From positions 282,792 to 346,791 of the forward strand of contig JAKVCV010000001.1 in NCBI GenBank assembly GCA_022448945.1: a stretch of 64,000 nucleotides of DNA, written 5' to 3'. A program made the position numbers and the translations under genes. Of this stretch, positions 37,035 through 51,200 are shown in pieces (position 1 is the stretch's first letter; each line of letters opens with the position of its first letter). This stretch comes from Saprospiraceae bacterium (GTDB taxonomy: Bacteria > Bacteroidota > Bacteroidia > Chitinophagales > Saprospiraceae). Under the pieces are notes generated by a model that worked only from the letters and a program-made list of their open reading frames with translations, ran no database searches and was not told the origin of the DNA.

Positions 37035-39857
37035 TTATTCCAATTCAGATTTTAAATATCTACCGGTATGACTTGTTTTATGGTTGGCAACTTCTTCTGG
37101 AGTTCCTTCAGCTACTATTGTGCCTCCTCTTTTACCTCCTTCTAGGCCTATATCAATTATATAATCAGCCATTTTAATGACATCCATGTTATGTTCTATT
37201 ACGACTATAGTGTTCCCTCTATCTACTAATTCATTAAGGACTCCTAATAATAGTTTTATATCAGAAAAGTGTAATCCTGTGGTGGGTTCATCAAGAATAT
37301 ATAAGGTGTTGCCGGTATCTTTTTTTGCAAGTTCTTTTGCTAACTTAATTCGTTGTGCTTCACCACCAGATAGAGTTGTTGCAGATTGTCCTAATGTAAT
37401 GTATCCTAGCCCAACCATTTGTAAAGTACTAATATATTGATGAATTCTTGGAACCTTACTAAAAAATGAGGTAGCCTCGTTGACAGTCATATCTAAAATG
37501 TCATTTATAGAGTGTCCGTCATAAAGTATTTCCAAAGTCTCTCGGTTATATCTTTTCCCGATACAATTTTCACACTCTACTTCAACATTTGGTAAAAATT
37601 GCATCTCAATAACCCGTTTGCCACTACCGCCACAGATTTCGCAACGTCCTCCTTTTACATTAAAAGAAAATCTACCTGGTTTATAGCCCCTGATCTTTGA
37701 TTCTAAAGTACTCGAAAATAATTTTCGAATATTGTCAAAAACTCCAATATATGTGGCAGGATTAGAACGAGGTGTTCTTCCAATAGGTGCTTGGTCTATT
37801 TCTATAACTTTATCAATGTTGTCAATGCCTTTTATATTGTTATATGGCATAGGTTTTTTGAGGCTATTATAAAAATGTTGTCTTAGAATAGGGTATAATG
37901 TTTCATTTATTAATGAGGATTTACCACTTCCTGAGACGCCCGTAACACATACAAATTTCCCAAGAGGAATTGAAAGATCAACTGATTTTAGATTATTGCC
38001 TGTGGCACCAGTTAGATCAATTGTCTTTCCATTTCCTTTTCTACGTTTTGATGGAACTACTATTTTTTGAGAATTATTAAGATAAGTAGCTGTAATACTA
38101 TTTTTTGTTAAAAATTCTTCAGGTTTGCCAATGGCAACTACCTCGCCACCAAACTTACCTGCAAGGGGTCCTAAATCAATTAGGTAATCAGCAGATAACA
38201 TAATGTCTTTGTCATGTTCAACCACTAAAACAGTATTTCCAATTTCAGTTAGTTCACGTAATGCCTTAATTAATTGTTCATTATCTCGTTGATGTAACCC
38301 GATACTTGGTTCATCAAGGATATAAGTTATCCCTGTCAATTGAGAACCAATCTGTGTAGCAAGTCGAATCCGTTGTGATTCTCCACCAGATAATGTACGT
38401 GCAGATCTGTTAAGGCTTAAGTAATCCAAACCAACATCGAGCAGAAAACTCAAACGAAGATGCAATTCTTTTAAAATGTCTTTGGCAATAGCCAATTGTC
38501 GTGTAGAAAGTTTATCATGTACATTTTCAACCCATTCATAAAGGCTCTGTATGTCCATAACTGCAAGGTCAGCGATACTTTTTCCAGCAATTTTAAAATG
38601 AAGTGCCTGTTTTTTAAGTCTGCTACCATTACATTCAACACAATCTGCTATGATCATAAACTCTTCTGCCCATCTTCTTATTTTTTCAGAAGTTGATTCC
38701 TTATAATAGCGTTTGAGCATATGAATAAGACCTTCTTTAGCCAAGTTGTGGGAAAATTCTTCTTTACCAAATTTCCTAGCCTCAAAGGTGTTGTCGCCTC
38801 CATACAAAATAACATTTAAGGCTTCTTCGGAAAGTTCAGCAATCGGTGTCGAAAAAGTAAATTCGTATTTTTTAGATATAGCCCTTAACTGTTTAAAAGT
38901 CATATTGTTTCGGACCTCTCCTAAGGGAAGAATCCCTATTTGATTTATGGTTTGTGTATTGTCTGGTATAATCCGATCGTATTCTACTTCATGAACAACA
39001 CCTAACCCCTTACAGTTTGTGCAAGCTCCATATGGTGAGTTGAATGAAAAGCTATTGGGAGAAGGTTCATCATATGCAAGCCCTGTTTCGGCACACATTA
39101 AGTGTTTGCTATATTGATAGACTTCTTCTGTTTCGGAATCCATAAACATTACAAAACCATTCCCTAATCTTAATGCAGTCTGTAGAGAAGCCCCAAAGCG
39201 ATCAAGTCGATCTTCTTCTATAGATAACCTATCCACAACCAATTCGATGTCATGGGTCTTATAACGATCAACCTGCATCCCAGGGGATAAATCTATAATA
39301 TAGCTATCAATGCGCATTTTAGAGTAACCTTGTTTGCGCATTTGATCAAACAGGTCTCTATAGTGACCTTTTCTTGCTCGAATTAAAGGCGCTAAAAGCA
39401 TCCCTCGGCGACCTTTGAAATTGTCAAATATATGTTTGGTGATTTCTTCTTCAGTATAGCGAACCATTTTTTGCCCAGTATTGTATGAATATGCCTCACC
39501 GGCACGGGCAAATAAAAGACGTAGAAAGTCGTAAATTTCAGTTACAGTACCGACAGTAGAACGAGGGTTTTTACTAGTTGTTTTTTGTTCTATTGCTATT
39601 ACCGGACTTAGGCCAGTAATTTTCTCTACATCAGGACGTTCCATGTCTCCAATGAATTGTCTGGCGTAGGCAGAAAAAGTCTCCATATAACGTCTTTGGC
39701 CTTCTGCATAAATAGTATCAAAGGCCAAGGATGATTTCCCGCTACCACTAACTCCAGTTATCACAACCATTTGGTTACGGGGTATATCTAAATCTATGTT
39801 TTGTAGATTGTGTTCTTTTGCACCGAAAATCTGTATAAACTCCTGAGAATTTTCCAT
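37035..39857 (-). CDS. uvrA: Excinuclease ABC subunit A
   Basis: DNA damage sensor of nucleotide excision repair, an ABC-type ATPase dimer. Two ATPase modules are visible: Walker [14 protein letters not shown] near residue 35 and [13 protein letters not shown] near residue 640; signatures [12 protein letters not shown] and [12 protein letters not shown]. Zinc modules show as ACTNCKGLG with [10 protein letters not shown] and as [18 protein letters not shown] with CENCIGKRY. Length 940 aa is typical. It runs convergently with porD, 6 nt between stop codons. No neighbouring uvr gene. Confidence 0.98.
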   Translation of the reverse strand: MENSQEFIQIFGAKEHNLQNIDLDIPRNQMVVITGVSGSGKSSLAFDTIYAEGQRRYMETFSAYARQFIGDMERPDVEKITGLSPVIAIEQKTTSKNPRSTVGTVTEIYDFLRLLFARAGEAYSYNTGQKMVRYTEEEITKHIFDNFKGRRGMLLAPLIRARKGHYRDLFDQMRKQGYSKMRIDSYIIDLSPGMQVDRYKTHDIELVVDRLSIEEDRLDRFGASLQTALRLGNGFVMFMDSETEEVYQYSKHLMCAETGLAYDEPSPNSFSFNSPYGACTNCKGLGVVHEVEYDRIIPDNTQTINQIGILPLGEVRNNMTFKQLRAISKKYEFTFSTPIAELSEEALNVILYGGDNTFEARKFGKEEFSHNLAKEGLIHMLKRYYKESTSEKIRRWAEEFMIIADCVECNGSRLKKQALHFKIAGKSIADLAVMDIQSLYEWVENVHDKLSTRQLAIAKDILKELHLRLSFLLDVGLDYLSLNRSARTLSGGESQRIRLATQIGSQLTGITYILDEPSIGLHQRDNEQLIKALRELTEIGNTVLVVEHDKDIMLSADYLIDLGPLAGKFGGEVVAIGKPEEFLTKNSITATYLNNSQKIVVPSKRRKGNGKTIDLTGATGNNLKSVDLSIPLGKFVCVTGVSGSGKSSLINETLYPILRQHFYNSLKKPMPYNNIKGIDNIDKVIEIDQAPIGRTPRSNPATYIGVFDNIRKLFSSTLESKIRGYKPGRFSFNVKGGRCEICGGSGKRVIEMQFLPNVEVECENCIGKRYNRETLEILYDGHSINDILDMTVNEATSFFSKVPRIHQYISTLQMVGLGYITLGQSATTLSGGEAQRIKLAKELAKKDTGNTLYILDEPTTGLHFSDIKLLLGVLNELVDRGNTIVVIEHNMDVIKMADYIIDIGLEGGKRGGTIVAEGTPEEVANHKTSHTGRYLKSELE

Positions 39858-40166
39858 TTTTAACTTAAAATCAAATCCTGCAAAGTGTTAAATTGCACCC
39901 AATAATAACATATTAATGCTTCAAACCACCAAGTGGTATGTTTTTTGCGGGATTGTATCGATGTAAAAAAAATATTATATTTACATTGGTTCATCCCAAT
40001 TTATTTCTCAAAAGTAGAAATAAAGTGCCAATTATTAAAATTGTTTATAAACTAATCTACACACAACAAACAGTAGTTTGTGCTATTATAGTATGCTATT
40101 GAAAGTTGAGTAATAATTTTATTGCTTTTCTTATTTCAATACAATCAAACTGCTTAAATAATTTAT
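39858..40166. other. Divergent intergenic region uvrA - lipoprotein gene
   Basis: 309 bp, AT-rich. Only a 6-bp hairpin (ACAAAC-AGTA-GTTTGT, 40066-40081) of doubtful meaning is seen; no consensus promoter found. Confidence 0.4.
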
Positions 40167-41000
40167 ATGGACTCTTTATTGACCAGATTTTTTATATTTT
40201 TCGTTTCTATTTTCTTTCTTTTCCAAGGATGTGAAAAAAACACTCCCCCAATAAACAATTTGACTCCTCAAGATGATTCATTTATAGGAAATACTCTTGA
40301 TCATAAAATTCTGGAGTATATTAATTGTAATTCTAATATACAATATCTCGATAGAATAACTTATCAGAGTTCTTATGCTTATGTTGATAATATTATCACT
40401 AAAATAGAATCGTCAATGAATTTTGTTGGTTTATCAGCTATGGCTAACACCTCAATTTGTTCGACTACTATTCGGATAATTCATCAAGCCGATAATACCA
40501 GTGCTTTTGTGGTGCCTGGAGGGTTTATTTATTTATATAAGGATTTCCTCAAAAAAATTAAAACTGAAGCACAATTTGTAGCTGTAGTTTCTCATTTAAT
40601 GGCATGTTCTAAAAAACGATTAACAATACCAAAATTGGAAGATAGATTCTCTAAAGGATTTTTAATTGACTTAGCTTTGGGCAGTGATTTAAATGTTGAT
40701 TTAGTTACTGTTTTTGAAGAATTGGGGCAAGTGCATTATGATAGCCTTCTAGTTGAGGAATTAGACATTGAAGCAGAACATACAACATGTGAATTGGGTT
40801 ATGATATTAAAAGCTACTCGGATTTGTTTAATTGTATTAGTTCACAAAATTTAGATTGGTATAGTTTGTTTCCCCGACGCATGACACCTCTTGAATATGC
40901 TACCCACTTATTTAATGAAGTAAAAAATGATTCCATTTGTTTTGTTGCGGAAGAAGACGGTGAACCTGCATACCTGAATTTTAAAAACTCTTTAAATTAG
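40167..41000 (+). CDS. M48-peptidase-like lipoprotein lacking the zinc site
   Basis: Predicted lipoprotein (signal to FLFQG, Cys22 lipidated). The chain resembles periplasmic M48 family metalloproteases (BepA/LoiP type): a 'SAFVVPGGFIYLYKDFL' strand-turn-strand (residues ~112-128) precedes the active-site helix. That helix reads VVSHLMACSKKR (141-151), so the HExxH motif has become H143-L-M-A-C147: the catalytic Glu and second His are missing. The third-ligand region reads EAEHTTCELGYD (202-213), close to the family's E-x-x-A-D. It may be a non-catalytic binding protein or chaperone. The membrane protein gene follows after 16 nt. Confidence 0.7.
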   Translation: MDSLLTRFFIFFVSIFFLFQGCEKNTPPINNLTPQDDSFIGNTLDHKILEYINCNSNIQYLDRITYQSSYAYVDNIITKIESSMNFVGLSAMANTSICSTTIRIIHQADNTSAFVVPGGFIYLYKDFLKKIKTEAQFVAVVSHLMACSKKRLTIPKLEDRFSKGFLIDLALGSDLNVDLVTVFEELGQVHYDSLLVEELDIEAEHTTCELGYDIKSYSDLFNCISSQNLDWYSLFPRRMTPLEYATHLFNEVKNDSICFVAEEDGEPAYLNFKNSLN

Positions 41001-41016
41001 GTTATCCATCCATTCA

Positions 41017-42174
41017 ATGGAAATTAAGAATCCTAAAATAGTAATATCTATTACTTTATTCTTAACAAGTCTATTTTCTATATTCTTGTTACATTTTATG
41101 GCTTATCAAACTGATACTCCAGGGTTTGTCAATGCTGTAAATTTATTGTTAAATAACAATGCTGAAGCTGATTTGTTATTTCGCCTTACGAAACCACTTG
41201 CTTTAATCCTTCCTGCTGCTTTTTATTCTCTTTTTAATATTCCAGTAATTTATGGCTTGTTCTTACAGCAACTCATTGCTTATTGGGTAAGTGCTTTTGT
41301 CCTTTATAAGATAATTAAATACGTAACTAATCGTCAAGAACTTGCATATCTCGGAATGCTTGGATATGTTCTTTGTCAGCCCGTATCTGTTTATGGTTTA
41401 GCTATGTTAACCGATGGAATAGGGTGGTGTTGGGCTATATTAGGAATCTGGTTCAGTTTTAAAATTATTGATTCCCCAGCGCAAAGATTAATATATTTTT
41501 CTTTTTTGGGTTTGTATATTGGTATTGGTTTATTTATTAAAGAAAGTGTAGCGGTTATAGGAGTCTTTATCTTTTATCATATATTATTAAATACTAACTT
41601 TAGTAATGTCTACAAAATTAAGGCCTATTTTAATATAGGTTCTACATTTATAATTTCTTTTTTGTTGGGCAATTTTTTTGTTTTTAATATGTGGGGAGAA
41701 TCATTATTTCAATGGATAGAATTCGGCCATAATTCTCCCCCCGAATTTAGTTTAATAGGTTTTATTCAACAAAGTTATCACACTTTAGATGTTTATTGGT
41801 TTTTAGTGATTTTAGGTATTCTTGTTTTTTTTAAAACAATTTTAGAACAAAAACAAATTAATAAGGGTTTAATGTCAATGATTCTTACTGCTTGTTCTAT
41901 TTGGATTCTATTACCAGTAGTATGGCCTTATTGGTCGGATAGAATTCTGTTTATGGCGGCACCCTTTATAGTAGTATGGATAGCAATTGGTGCTGATTTA
42001 TTTGGCAAAATGGCAATGCCATTGGTTCTATTTGGTGGAATTATGAACGTTTTGGTTGCTTTTGGGATATACAAATTTAATATTGGTTTTATTGTTAGTT
42101 CAGCTCTAGTATTTTTATTCTTAATGCTAGTAGTTTATCTTTTTAATTATTTTAAGAAGCAGAAATCTTTATAA
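41017..42174 (+). CDS. Polytopic membrane protein, possibly GT-C-like
   Basis: About ten transmembrane helices in 385 residues. The pattern resembles GT-C glycosyltransferases or the related 'membrane-bound mannosyltransferase' proteins: a first loop with an acidic residue (YQTDTPGFVNAVNLLL, residues ~31-46), a LTDGIGWCWAILG segment (~131-143), and a GLFIKESVAVIGVFIF segment (~171-186) like the 'K-E-S/T' found in such enzymes. No clear catalytic DxD or DE pair is certain, so the function stays open. It likely shares a transcript with the degenerate M48 lipoprotein gene (16-nt gap) and converges on the giant adhesin gene. Confidence 0.7.
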   Translation: MEIKNPKIVISITLFLTSLFSIFLLHFMAYQTDTPGFVNAVNLLLNNNAEADLLFRLTKPLALILPAAFYSLFNIPVIYGLFLQQLIAYWVSAFVLYKIIKYVTNRQELAYLGMLGYVLCQPVSVYGLAMLTDGIGWCWAILGIWFSFKIIDSPAQRLIYFSFLGLYIGIGLFIKESVAVIGVFIFYHILLNTNFSNVYKIKAYFNIGSTFIISFLLGNFFVFNMWGESLFQWIEFGHNSPPEFSLIGFIQQSYHTLDVYWFLVILGILVFFKTILEQKQINKGLMSMILTACSIWILLPVVWPYWSDRILFMAAPFIVVWIAIGADLFGKMAMPLVLFGGIMNVLVAFGIYKFNIGFIVSSALVFLFLMLVVYLFNYFKKQKSL

Positions 42175-42210
42175 AAAGATTAATAATATATAGTCTCTAT
42201 TATAAGGTAT

Positions 42211-45200
42211 TTATCGAATCAATGTAAGGTCACCTTTAAAGATTTCTGTAGTGCCGTTGAAATATTCTACAGTAATATAATATACAAATACACCTGTATT
42301 CATTTTTTCTCCACTAAAGGTTCCATCCCAACCATATGCTGGGTAATTTGGTTGAACGTCTTTATGGTAACATACCAATTCACCCCAGCGATCAAAAATC
42401 ATAAATTGTTTGATTTTTGCAACGGCTCCAGAACTATAAAGCATAAATACATCGTTAATGTTATCAGCATTGGGTGAAAATGCATTGGGTACATAAACCC
42501 CATTATCATCATCTACTTCAATGAACACATCTGCAGCACTTATACATCCCTCATCACCTGTAACAGTAACAGTATAGAGGGTTGTTTCATACGGTTGTGC
42601 AGATAATTGATAACAACTATCACAACTAAGCCCAGTGTTTGGAGTCCAGGATACTACAGGGTTTGTAGGCGAATTTATAGGCATTTGAACAAATAGTTGT
42701 ACCACTTCACCAAATTTGATGCTCATGTCTCCGGGGACTACCAAAACGACGGAATCAGGTTGGCCTATTGTTGCAGATGTCGTAAATATACAACCATTCG
42801 CATCAGTGATTTCAATTGAATAATTCCCTGCAGATAGTCCCGTAAATGTGCCATTATTTTGAGTCGTATTGCTATCAATAGAGTAAAAATATGGACTTTG
42901 CCCTCCGATTGCTATTGCATTTATTACACCATCACTATCTCCAAAACAATCCAGATAATCACCAGTAGCAGAACCAGAAAGTTGAGTTGGATCTGTAATA
43001 AAGGTATCTAATTCAGAAAAACAACCATTTTGGTCAGTTACAGTTACACTATAAGTCCCAGCACTAAGTCCACTGATAGTTGAAGTATTTGTATTTGAAT
43101 TCTGAACACCATTGCTCCATGTGAAGTTATAAGGGTTCGTGGCATTTTGAGCAATTGCTGAAATAATTCCATTGCTGCCATTATTGCAGTCTACATTACT
43201 AACCTGATTAAATAAAGCTTCTAGTTCTGTGGGCTCATAAATAAAAAATGATTCAATTGCCTCACATCCGTTGTTATCTGTTATTGTACACCAGAATAAT
43301 ATATTTGGGGCTAAACCAGTGATAGATGCCGAATTACTATTACTATTAGACCAACTATAGCTAAAAGGAGCAGTTCCTCCAGTGGCTATTACTGATGCAG
43401 AACCATCGTTATAACCAAAGCAGGTTACATTTGTACTATTTGTACTAATGTTTATCTGATTTGGATTGTCAATATATACAGAATCAGTAATACTGCACCC
43501 ATTAAAATCAGTTACCAGTAAAGTATTCCATCCGTATGCTAAATAGGTTGGTATACTATCATTTAGAGCTGAAACATTGTTCCATGTAAAGCTATATATT
43601 CCTGTGCCGCCACTGACTAGAGGAGTTGCTGAACCATTTTGGTTGTTGTGACAATTGATATCAATGATATTAATAAAGTATAAAGATAGTGGGGGAGGTT
43701 GTGTTGCAAGTTGCTGGAAAACACCAACACAATTGTTCGTATCAGTTACAGTAACTGTGTATAAGCCTGCAGTTAATCCAGTTGCAGTATTTGTTGTTTG
43801 ACCATTTGACCAAAGATAATCATGAGTACCCGTTCCTGTACCACCAGCAGTATTTATTGTAATAGTAGCATCATTCCCACCAAAACAATTTGTGGAGTTT
43901 GATGAACTATTAATTAAATAAATTGGTAAAGGCTCCAGAATAGTTACTGAACTAGTTGCAATACATCCATTAGCGTCTGTGACTGTAGCCGTATGTATTC
44001 CGGCAGTCAAGTTATTATTGATAACTGTTGTAGTTCCATCAGACCAGTTGAATGAGAAAGGTGGAGTGCCTGACAAAGGAACTATCTCGGCATGGCCGTC
44101 ATCTCCTCCCGCGCATGAAACATGAGAAGATAATCTGATATAAAATGAAATTGGATCAGGTTCATTTAAAGTTGTTTGTGCAGTATCTGAACATCCGTTA
44201 GCATCTGTAATTAACACCCAATAAGTATTTGGGCCAAGACCTGTGGCGGTTGCTGTACTCTGCCCGTCAGGCCATAAAAAAGAATAAGGTGGCGTTCCCC
44301 CAATCGGTGTTGCAGTTGCTTCACCGTCGTTAGCTCCAGCACAACTAATATTTGCACCATTATAGTTTGAAGTTATAGCTATAGAAGCTTGCAATAAACC
44401 TGGTGCACTAATTAAAATACTTGTTGAATCTGAACATCCATTTTCGTCAGTTATAGTAACAGAATAAGTTCCAATTCCTAAACCAGTTACATTAGCGTTC
44501 GTTTGACCGTTAGACCATAAATAAGTATAGTTACCCGTACCTCCTACACCCAAAGCTGTCAGTTCTGCATCTGTTGCGCCTTGACAACTGATTGCAGCAC
44601 CATTATAATTTGATGAAATTATTGCAGTTACATTTACTAAAGAAGGTTCTGATACAGTATTCGACAGGGTAAATATACATCCATTGATATCAGTAATTGT
44701 AGCATTATAATTACCAGCGATAAGACCAGTAGCGACCGAATTAGTTTGACCATTTGACCATAAATAACTATAGTTCGGTGTCCCTCCAGAAGGAGTAATT
44801 AAAATATTACCATCATTAGTTCCAGCACAAGTAACACTTACAACTGATGAAGAAGCGGATAAAAGATTCGGTTCATAAATGTTTATATTATCTGTAATTG
44901 TACAACCATTAGCATCTGTAATAGTAATACTGTGAATTCCAGAATTTAAGGCTGTAGCTGATGCAGTAGTTTCACCGTTATCCCAATTGAATAAATAGTT
45001 TGGAACACCACCTGAAGGGACAGCAGTTGCCTGCCCATCGGATAAGCCATTGCAACTTACGTATTGAATAGGTGTAAAAGTGTCAACTAATGGAGGAGGT
45101 GATGTCAGGGAGTCAGTATCCATAGTCCAGCAACCATTTATGTCAACCACTGTTACTGCATAGGTGCCTGGATTAAGACCTGTTACTGTAGAGGTAGTTT

Positions 45201-48200
45201 GACCACCTGACCATAGATAGTTATGATTACCAGTCCCTCCATTGGAGCTTATTGTAGCGATTCCATCATTAGCGTTATGACAACTTACATTGAAACCATT
45301 AAATAGACTGTTTATGTTAATATTCAAAGTAATTTGTGGTGGATGCATTAAAGAAATACTATCAATGGTAATACATCCCTGAGCATCTGTAACAGTTACC
45401 GGATAAGTACTTGCTTGCAGGCCAGTGATTGACATAGTAGTTTCACCGTTAATCCATTGAAAAGTATAGCCAGGTGTACCACCTATAGCCATAATGGAGG
45501 CAGAACCATCATTGCCATCGGCACATGAGATTTGTTGTCCATTGAAAAGTGTATCTATTGTTGTGACTGTTATCAGTTCGGAAGGCTCTGTTATAGAAAC
45601 AGACATCGTTATTGAGCAATTATTAGCATCAGAGATAGTTACTACATAAGACCCAGAATTAAGTGCAGATATAATATTCGTAGTTTGACCATCGGACCAA
45701 TTGTAACTGTAACCTCCAGCTCCTCCATTAGGAGTGAGATTAATCATGCCATTATTACCTTCAAAACAACTGACATTAGTAATTGTTGATGTAGATGACA
45801 ATTGAGTTGGTTCAGCAACAGTAACAGCAGTTGCTGCAGAACATCCGTCTGAATCTTCAACAGTAACATAATATACATTAGCACAAAGGCCAGTTGCCAT
45901 AGCTGTAGATTGATTATTAGGGTCATCCCAAGTAAATGTATATGGCGCACTAGTATTTCCACCTGAAGCAGCAACAATAGCCTGACCATTACAATATCCA
46001 ATACATGTAGGTGGGTTTATATTAATTATAGATAAATTTAAAGAGGTATTTGCAGGTATAAGTATATTTGCTGTAGTAGTACAACCATTATTATCTGTTA
46101 CAGTAACTCCATTAAAGTTAGGACATAAGTTTGTAGGTGCAGCTGTTGTATTTCCATTAGACCATAAATAATTATATGGTGCCTGGCCACCTGATATTGT
46201 AACCGTAGCACTACCATCACAACCTGTCGTTGAACATGAAGAAGCACTAATGTTTTGCAGATTAATTGATAATGTATCTGGTTCACTTATTATCACATTT
46301 GCAGTAGTTGTGCAATTATTACTATCACTAACAGTTACATTGTGTAACCCAGCATTTAGTCCTGTTGAAGTTTGGCTTGTTTCACCATTATCCCAAATAA
46401 AAACATATGGAGAAGTGCCACCGATAGGAGTTGCAATAGCCTGTCCGTCGGATAGTCCTTCGCAACTTACATCTTGTAATTGTGCTGCTAAAGAACTAAG
46501 AACAGCAGGCTCTGTTATGTTGAACGTTTCTATAACAAAACAACCACTATTGTCACTTACAGTTACTGTATATAAACCAGTACACAAAGCAGATAAAGAG
46601 GTTGTTGTTGCTCCTGTGCTCCAAATAAAGTTGTGAGGTCCGCCTGCAGGAGGTGGAGTAATGCTAATGTTAGCATCACATATACCATTGCAGGAAATAG
46701 CTTGATCTATGTTTGTTGACACGGCAAAAGAATTGGAATTCCCGATAACAATAGGTAGCGTTGCTGTACAGTTATTGGCATCAGTAACGGTTACTGAATT
46801 GGTGCCTGAGCATAAAGCAGTAGCATCTTCAGTTGTCTCACCATTAGGCCAGAGGTATGAGAATCCTGAAGCACCTCCACTGGTTGTAATATCAGCAGAA
46901 GCATCGCAAACACCACAGGAGGCAACTGTTTGACCATCTAAAACAATATTGATGGAATTAGGTTCCGTTAGTGTTACAGGTAATATTACAGTGCAATGAT
47001 TACTATCTCTAGCTATAATGGAATAATTTCCGGCTATTAAGTTTGAGAAAGTGCCATTAATATTAAAGTTAATTCCGTCAATAGTATATTCGTAAGGAGC
47101 CGTTCCGGAATTTATATTTGCTTGTACAATTATTTCACCATCATTTCCACCATGGCAACTAATATTAGTAGTAGCTATTAATGAAGCTACTAATAGAGGA
47201 GGTTCATTAATGGTTATTTGAACCGAGTCCTTACATCCACTTATATCCTCAACTAATATCCCATAATTCCCCGCAGGTAAGTTAGTAAATGTATTGGCAG
47301 AACCTGAACTTATTAGACCTGTTAAATTGTATAAATTATAGGTGTAATTTGGGTTGCCGTTAATAGCGAGAACTTCAACTGAACCAGTAGAGTCACCATT
47401 ACAGTTAACATTGTTCTGATTTGCAATACTAGCGATTAAACCTGGAGGTTGTGTTATTGTTATTGATAAGGTGTCGGTACAGTTATTGTCATCTATTACA
47501 CTTATTTGATAATTCCCTGCACATAGCCCTGTTGCTGTCGAGGAGGTCTGACCATTTGACCATAAGTAATTATAATTTCCAATTACAGAGCCACCTGTAG
47601 CTGATACTGATGCTTGTCCGTCACATATACCATTGCAAGTTGCAGCTACAGATGAATCTAAGGTGCTAATAATAGGATTTGGGGTATTAATGATTGCAAT
47701 TGAGGTGTCATAGCACATATTATCATCATAAACAGTAACTGTATAGGATCCAATACAGAGTCCTGTGGCAGTAGCATTTGTCTGGTTATTTGTGTTACTA
47801 TCCCAAAGATATGTATAGTTAGTAGCGACGGTACCACCAATTCCGATAACCGATGCCTGACCATCACAATCACCACTACAACTTACGTCATTAATGTTAC
47901 CCATTGTAGCAATTAAAATAAGGCCATCATTAACCACAACAGAAGCAGTATCAAAGCAACCATTTGATCCGGTAACGGTTACAAAATAATTTCCAGCTGG
48001 TAGATTAGTAGCCGTTGAGTCAGTTGAGCCATTACTCCAGCTAAACGAATAAGGAGGGACCCCACCTAGTGTTATAGCAGAAGCAGTACCATCATTAAGG
48101 CCTGAACAAGTTAAGGGCGTAGAAATAGGACTTAAAACTGGGTCAGTAGTAGTGGTAATCATTATTTCACCAAGATTGCTACCGCCAAAATTACTAAAAC

Positions 48201-51200
48201 CTCCATCTATTTGGATAACATAAGGAGTATTTGGCGCTAATCCTGAATAAGTTTGAGACCAGTTTACAGGTTGAACATCACAGGCAGTAAATGATTGACA
48301 GTCAACTAAACTGTCGGGGTTGTTATCACATGGTGTTCCATCTTGAAATAAAGATATATTGAATCCATCAGTTGGTGTTATCCCTAAAATACAACTACCA
48401 TTTGAAACAGCATTAATCACATGTAATGTTACATCACTGCCATTACAATCTGAAACAAAATAGTAGTATATAGAATGCTCAGGGTTATCAGCTTCACTAC
48501 ATTCATAATAACCTGGTGTGCCACCAGAAATATTTTCTCCACCCGCACCAGAAGTATTGAAACAGTAAGGAATGTTCGGCAACATTGGAACAGCTAATGC
48601 ATCAAGGCAATTGTCAAAGCCACACCCTTCAGAAACACACAGTTGATAGTATTCGTTATTGTCTTGACCGTTATGGTCAAAAACTTGAAGCCAGATTGTT
48701 GTGCCAGGGGGAGCTCCAATTTGGAACGAAACATCACTTGTAAATCCTCCTTGATCACAGGCAATAGGGGATAAGTTATTACATGAACCAGTATATGCTA
48801 CTACTGTAAGATCTGAAAAATCACCTATAAGACCACCACCTACATTATCATCATTACCTTCTACTACAACATTTCCTGAAGAAGGCATTGTAAATTGATA
48901 CCATGTGTCTCCACAGTTTCCTCCACATCCTTGAGCATAGGCAGGGTTGTAAGAAATTGTAGGTTGACCATAATTTAAAGTAGAGTATGCTCCGCTACCG
49001 TTAAGACATGATTCTGGTTGTACAGGTAGTGTAATAGAACTATCACAATAATTGTTTGGAGGTTGAGGGTCACCTGGATTCCCAGTTCCATAATTAGGGA
49101 TCATGTCTTCAATTGTGATGTTAAATGTGCCTTCAACAACTAATCCAGATCCATCTACCTGAATAAAGTAAGTTCTTCCTGGTTGTAAGCAAGTAGCTTC
49201 AATGTTTTCTGTTATTAGAGATGTAGGCCAATTGGAAACTTCCATTTGAGATAATGAACCAGTACACGTATTGTTAGAAGAGGAAAAAACACGTATTTCA
49301 GGATCCATGCCAAGGAATAAGTTTGTTGAAACAACATCGATCTCCACCCGTCCTGAAGTAGGTGCAGTAAATTGATACCAGACTGTGTGTGTCGCATAAC
49401 CACCAGCCCCGGGTTCACCTAATTCTACATTTGCACATACATTAGTCTCGTTGTTGATTGTTTGAGAGGCACCAGGGACACCAAAATTGTGAGCGTTACA
49501 AATATTATTATTATAAGGGAAATTACTAGTGCCTCCATTATCGCTAATTCTAAGGGTGAACCATCCATCTTCGTCTCCAAAAATGCCATCTGAACCATCT
49601 ACTTGTAAAAAATATGTCCGCCCTGGTTCTAGACAGTCTACATCCATAGACTCATCTTTATTAAAAATGTCGTAATCACTATCAACTTCGAGAAATGGGC
49701 CACTACATGTATTGTTTGTTGAATAATAAAGTGCTATTTGCAAATCCACTTCATCACCAATATTATTAGGATCACTAAATGCATCTATTGTAATATTACC
49801 AGATGCAGGGGCCTGAAATGTGAACCATACAGTTTTTTCAATACTGAAAGCATTTGGAGTTGGTTCTCCCGCTTCAGTATCAGAACAAAGATTACTATAA
49901 TTAATTCCATTATTAATAGAACCACCATTAGGGACAACGCCCAAAGGTTCTGCGTTGCACAATATATTGTAAGGTGGACGATAGCCAGATCCATCATCTT
50001 GAATCTCAATTTGGAAATACCCTTCTTGGTTGAGTGCAGATCCATCAACCTGAACCCAATATCGACGACCTGGATATAAACATGTTACACTTACATCTGC
50101 GTCAAAACTAAAAAATGGATCAGAATCTCCGTTTTCAAGTAAGCTCAAACTTCCAGTACACAGATTATTACTTGATTCATATACTGCTAATTGACAGTCC
50201 ACATTATCCCCTAAACCTGCAGGATCAGATTCTACAGATATTGTAACATTAGCAGTAGTATTTGGTCCTGGGTGGTTTGGAGCGATGAATGAAAACCATA
50301 CGGTTTGTTCTATGCTAAATGGATTAGGTTCACCTGGTTCTATATCTGAACAGAAATTATGATAGGTAATTCCGTTGTTAATAGCCCCCCCTATAGGGAC
50401 GGTCCCTAAGTCTTCATGTTGACATATTAGATCATTTGTTGGTATTGGAACAGGTGTTGCAGCAGAAATACTGATGTCAAAATACCCTTGAACGTCAAGA
50501 AAGGAACCATCAATCATAACAAAATAGGTTTTTCCAGCTTCAAGACATCCAACGTTAAGACTTTCATTGAATAAATCAAGTAAGCTATAACCACTTTCAA
50601 TTTCTGTCAGTGAACCAGTGCAAAGATTGTTACTAGATTCGAAAACAGCAATTTGTAGATCTATTGCATCTTGATTGCCAAAAGGCCATGGCAAACTTGA
50701 AGTGCAATTAATATCAACAGCATAGGGGCCACCAGTTGCAGGTGTCGTAAAAGAATACCAGACAGTTTGGTCAGTACCAAATGCTGAAGGAGTAGGATCT
50801 CCTAAATCATCTGCACAAAGATTGTGTTGATTGTTTACTCCTACTGTTCCAGTAAATGGATTGCCCAAGGCAACCGCATTACAGATCGAATCATTAGTTG
50901 CAACTGGGATTGAAGGTATCTCTGTAATTGTTATGTCAAAGTAGCCTTCGTGTCCTTCAAGAATAGTAGGCGGGGAACCATCAATTTGAACATAATAAAT
51001 TTGTCCTATATTCAGACAATATACATCTAGGTCGACATCGTAGATCAAATCATCACCACTAACGTGTTCTCTCCAGGGGCCAGAGCATCCTGGACTATCC
51101 CAGACCGCAACTTGAAGATTTATAGCATCAGTTCCTCCAAAAACTGGATCAGAAGTTAGTGTTATATTAACATTTCCTGTAGAAGGAGCAACAAAGGTAT

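Noticed and set aside
40066-40081. 6-bp hairpin ACAAAC/GTTTGT as a terminator or operator
   Set aside because: Too short, without a T run, and not placed after any gene end.
46250-46636. 128-codon plus-strand frame inside the adhesin gene
   Set aside because: It is an opposite-strand shadow of SprB repeats; the repeat periodicity on the minus strand explains it.
42900-48130. Regular repeats taken as a possible CRISPR array
   Set aside because: The units are coding, ~70-80 codons long and divergent in DNA; there are no short identical repeats with unique spacers and no cas genes.
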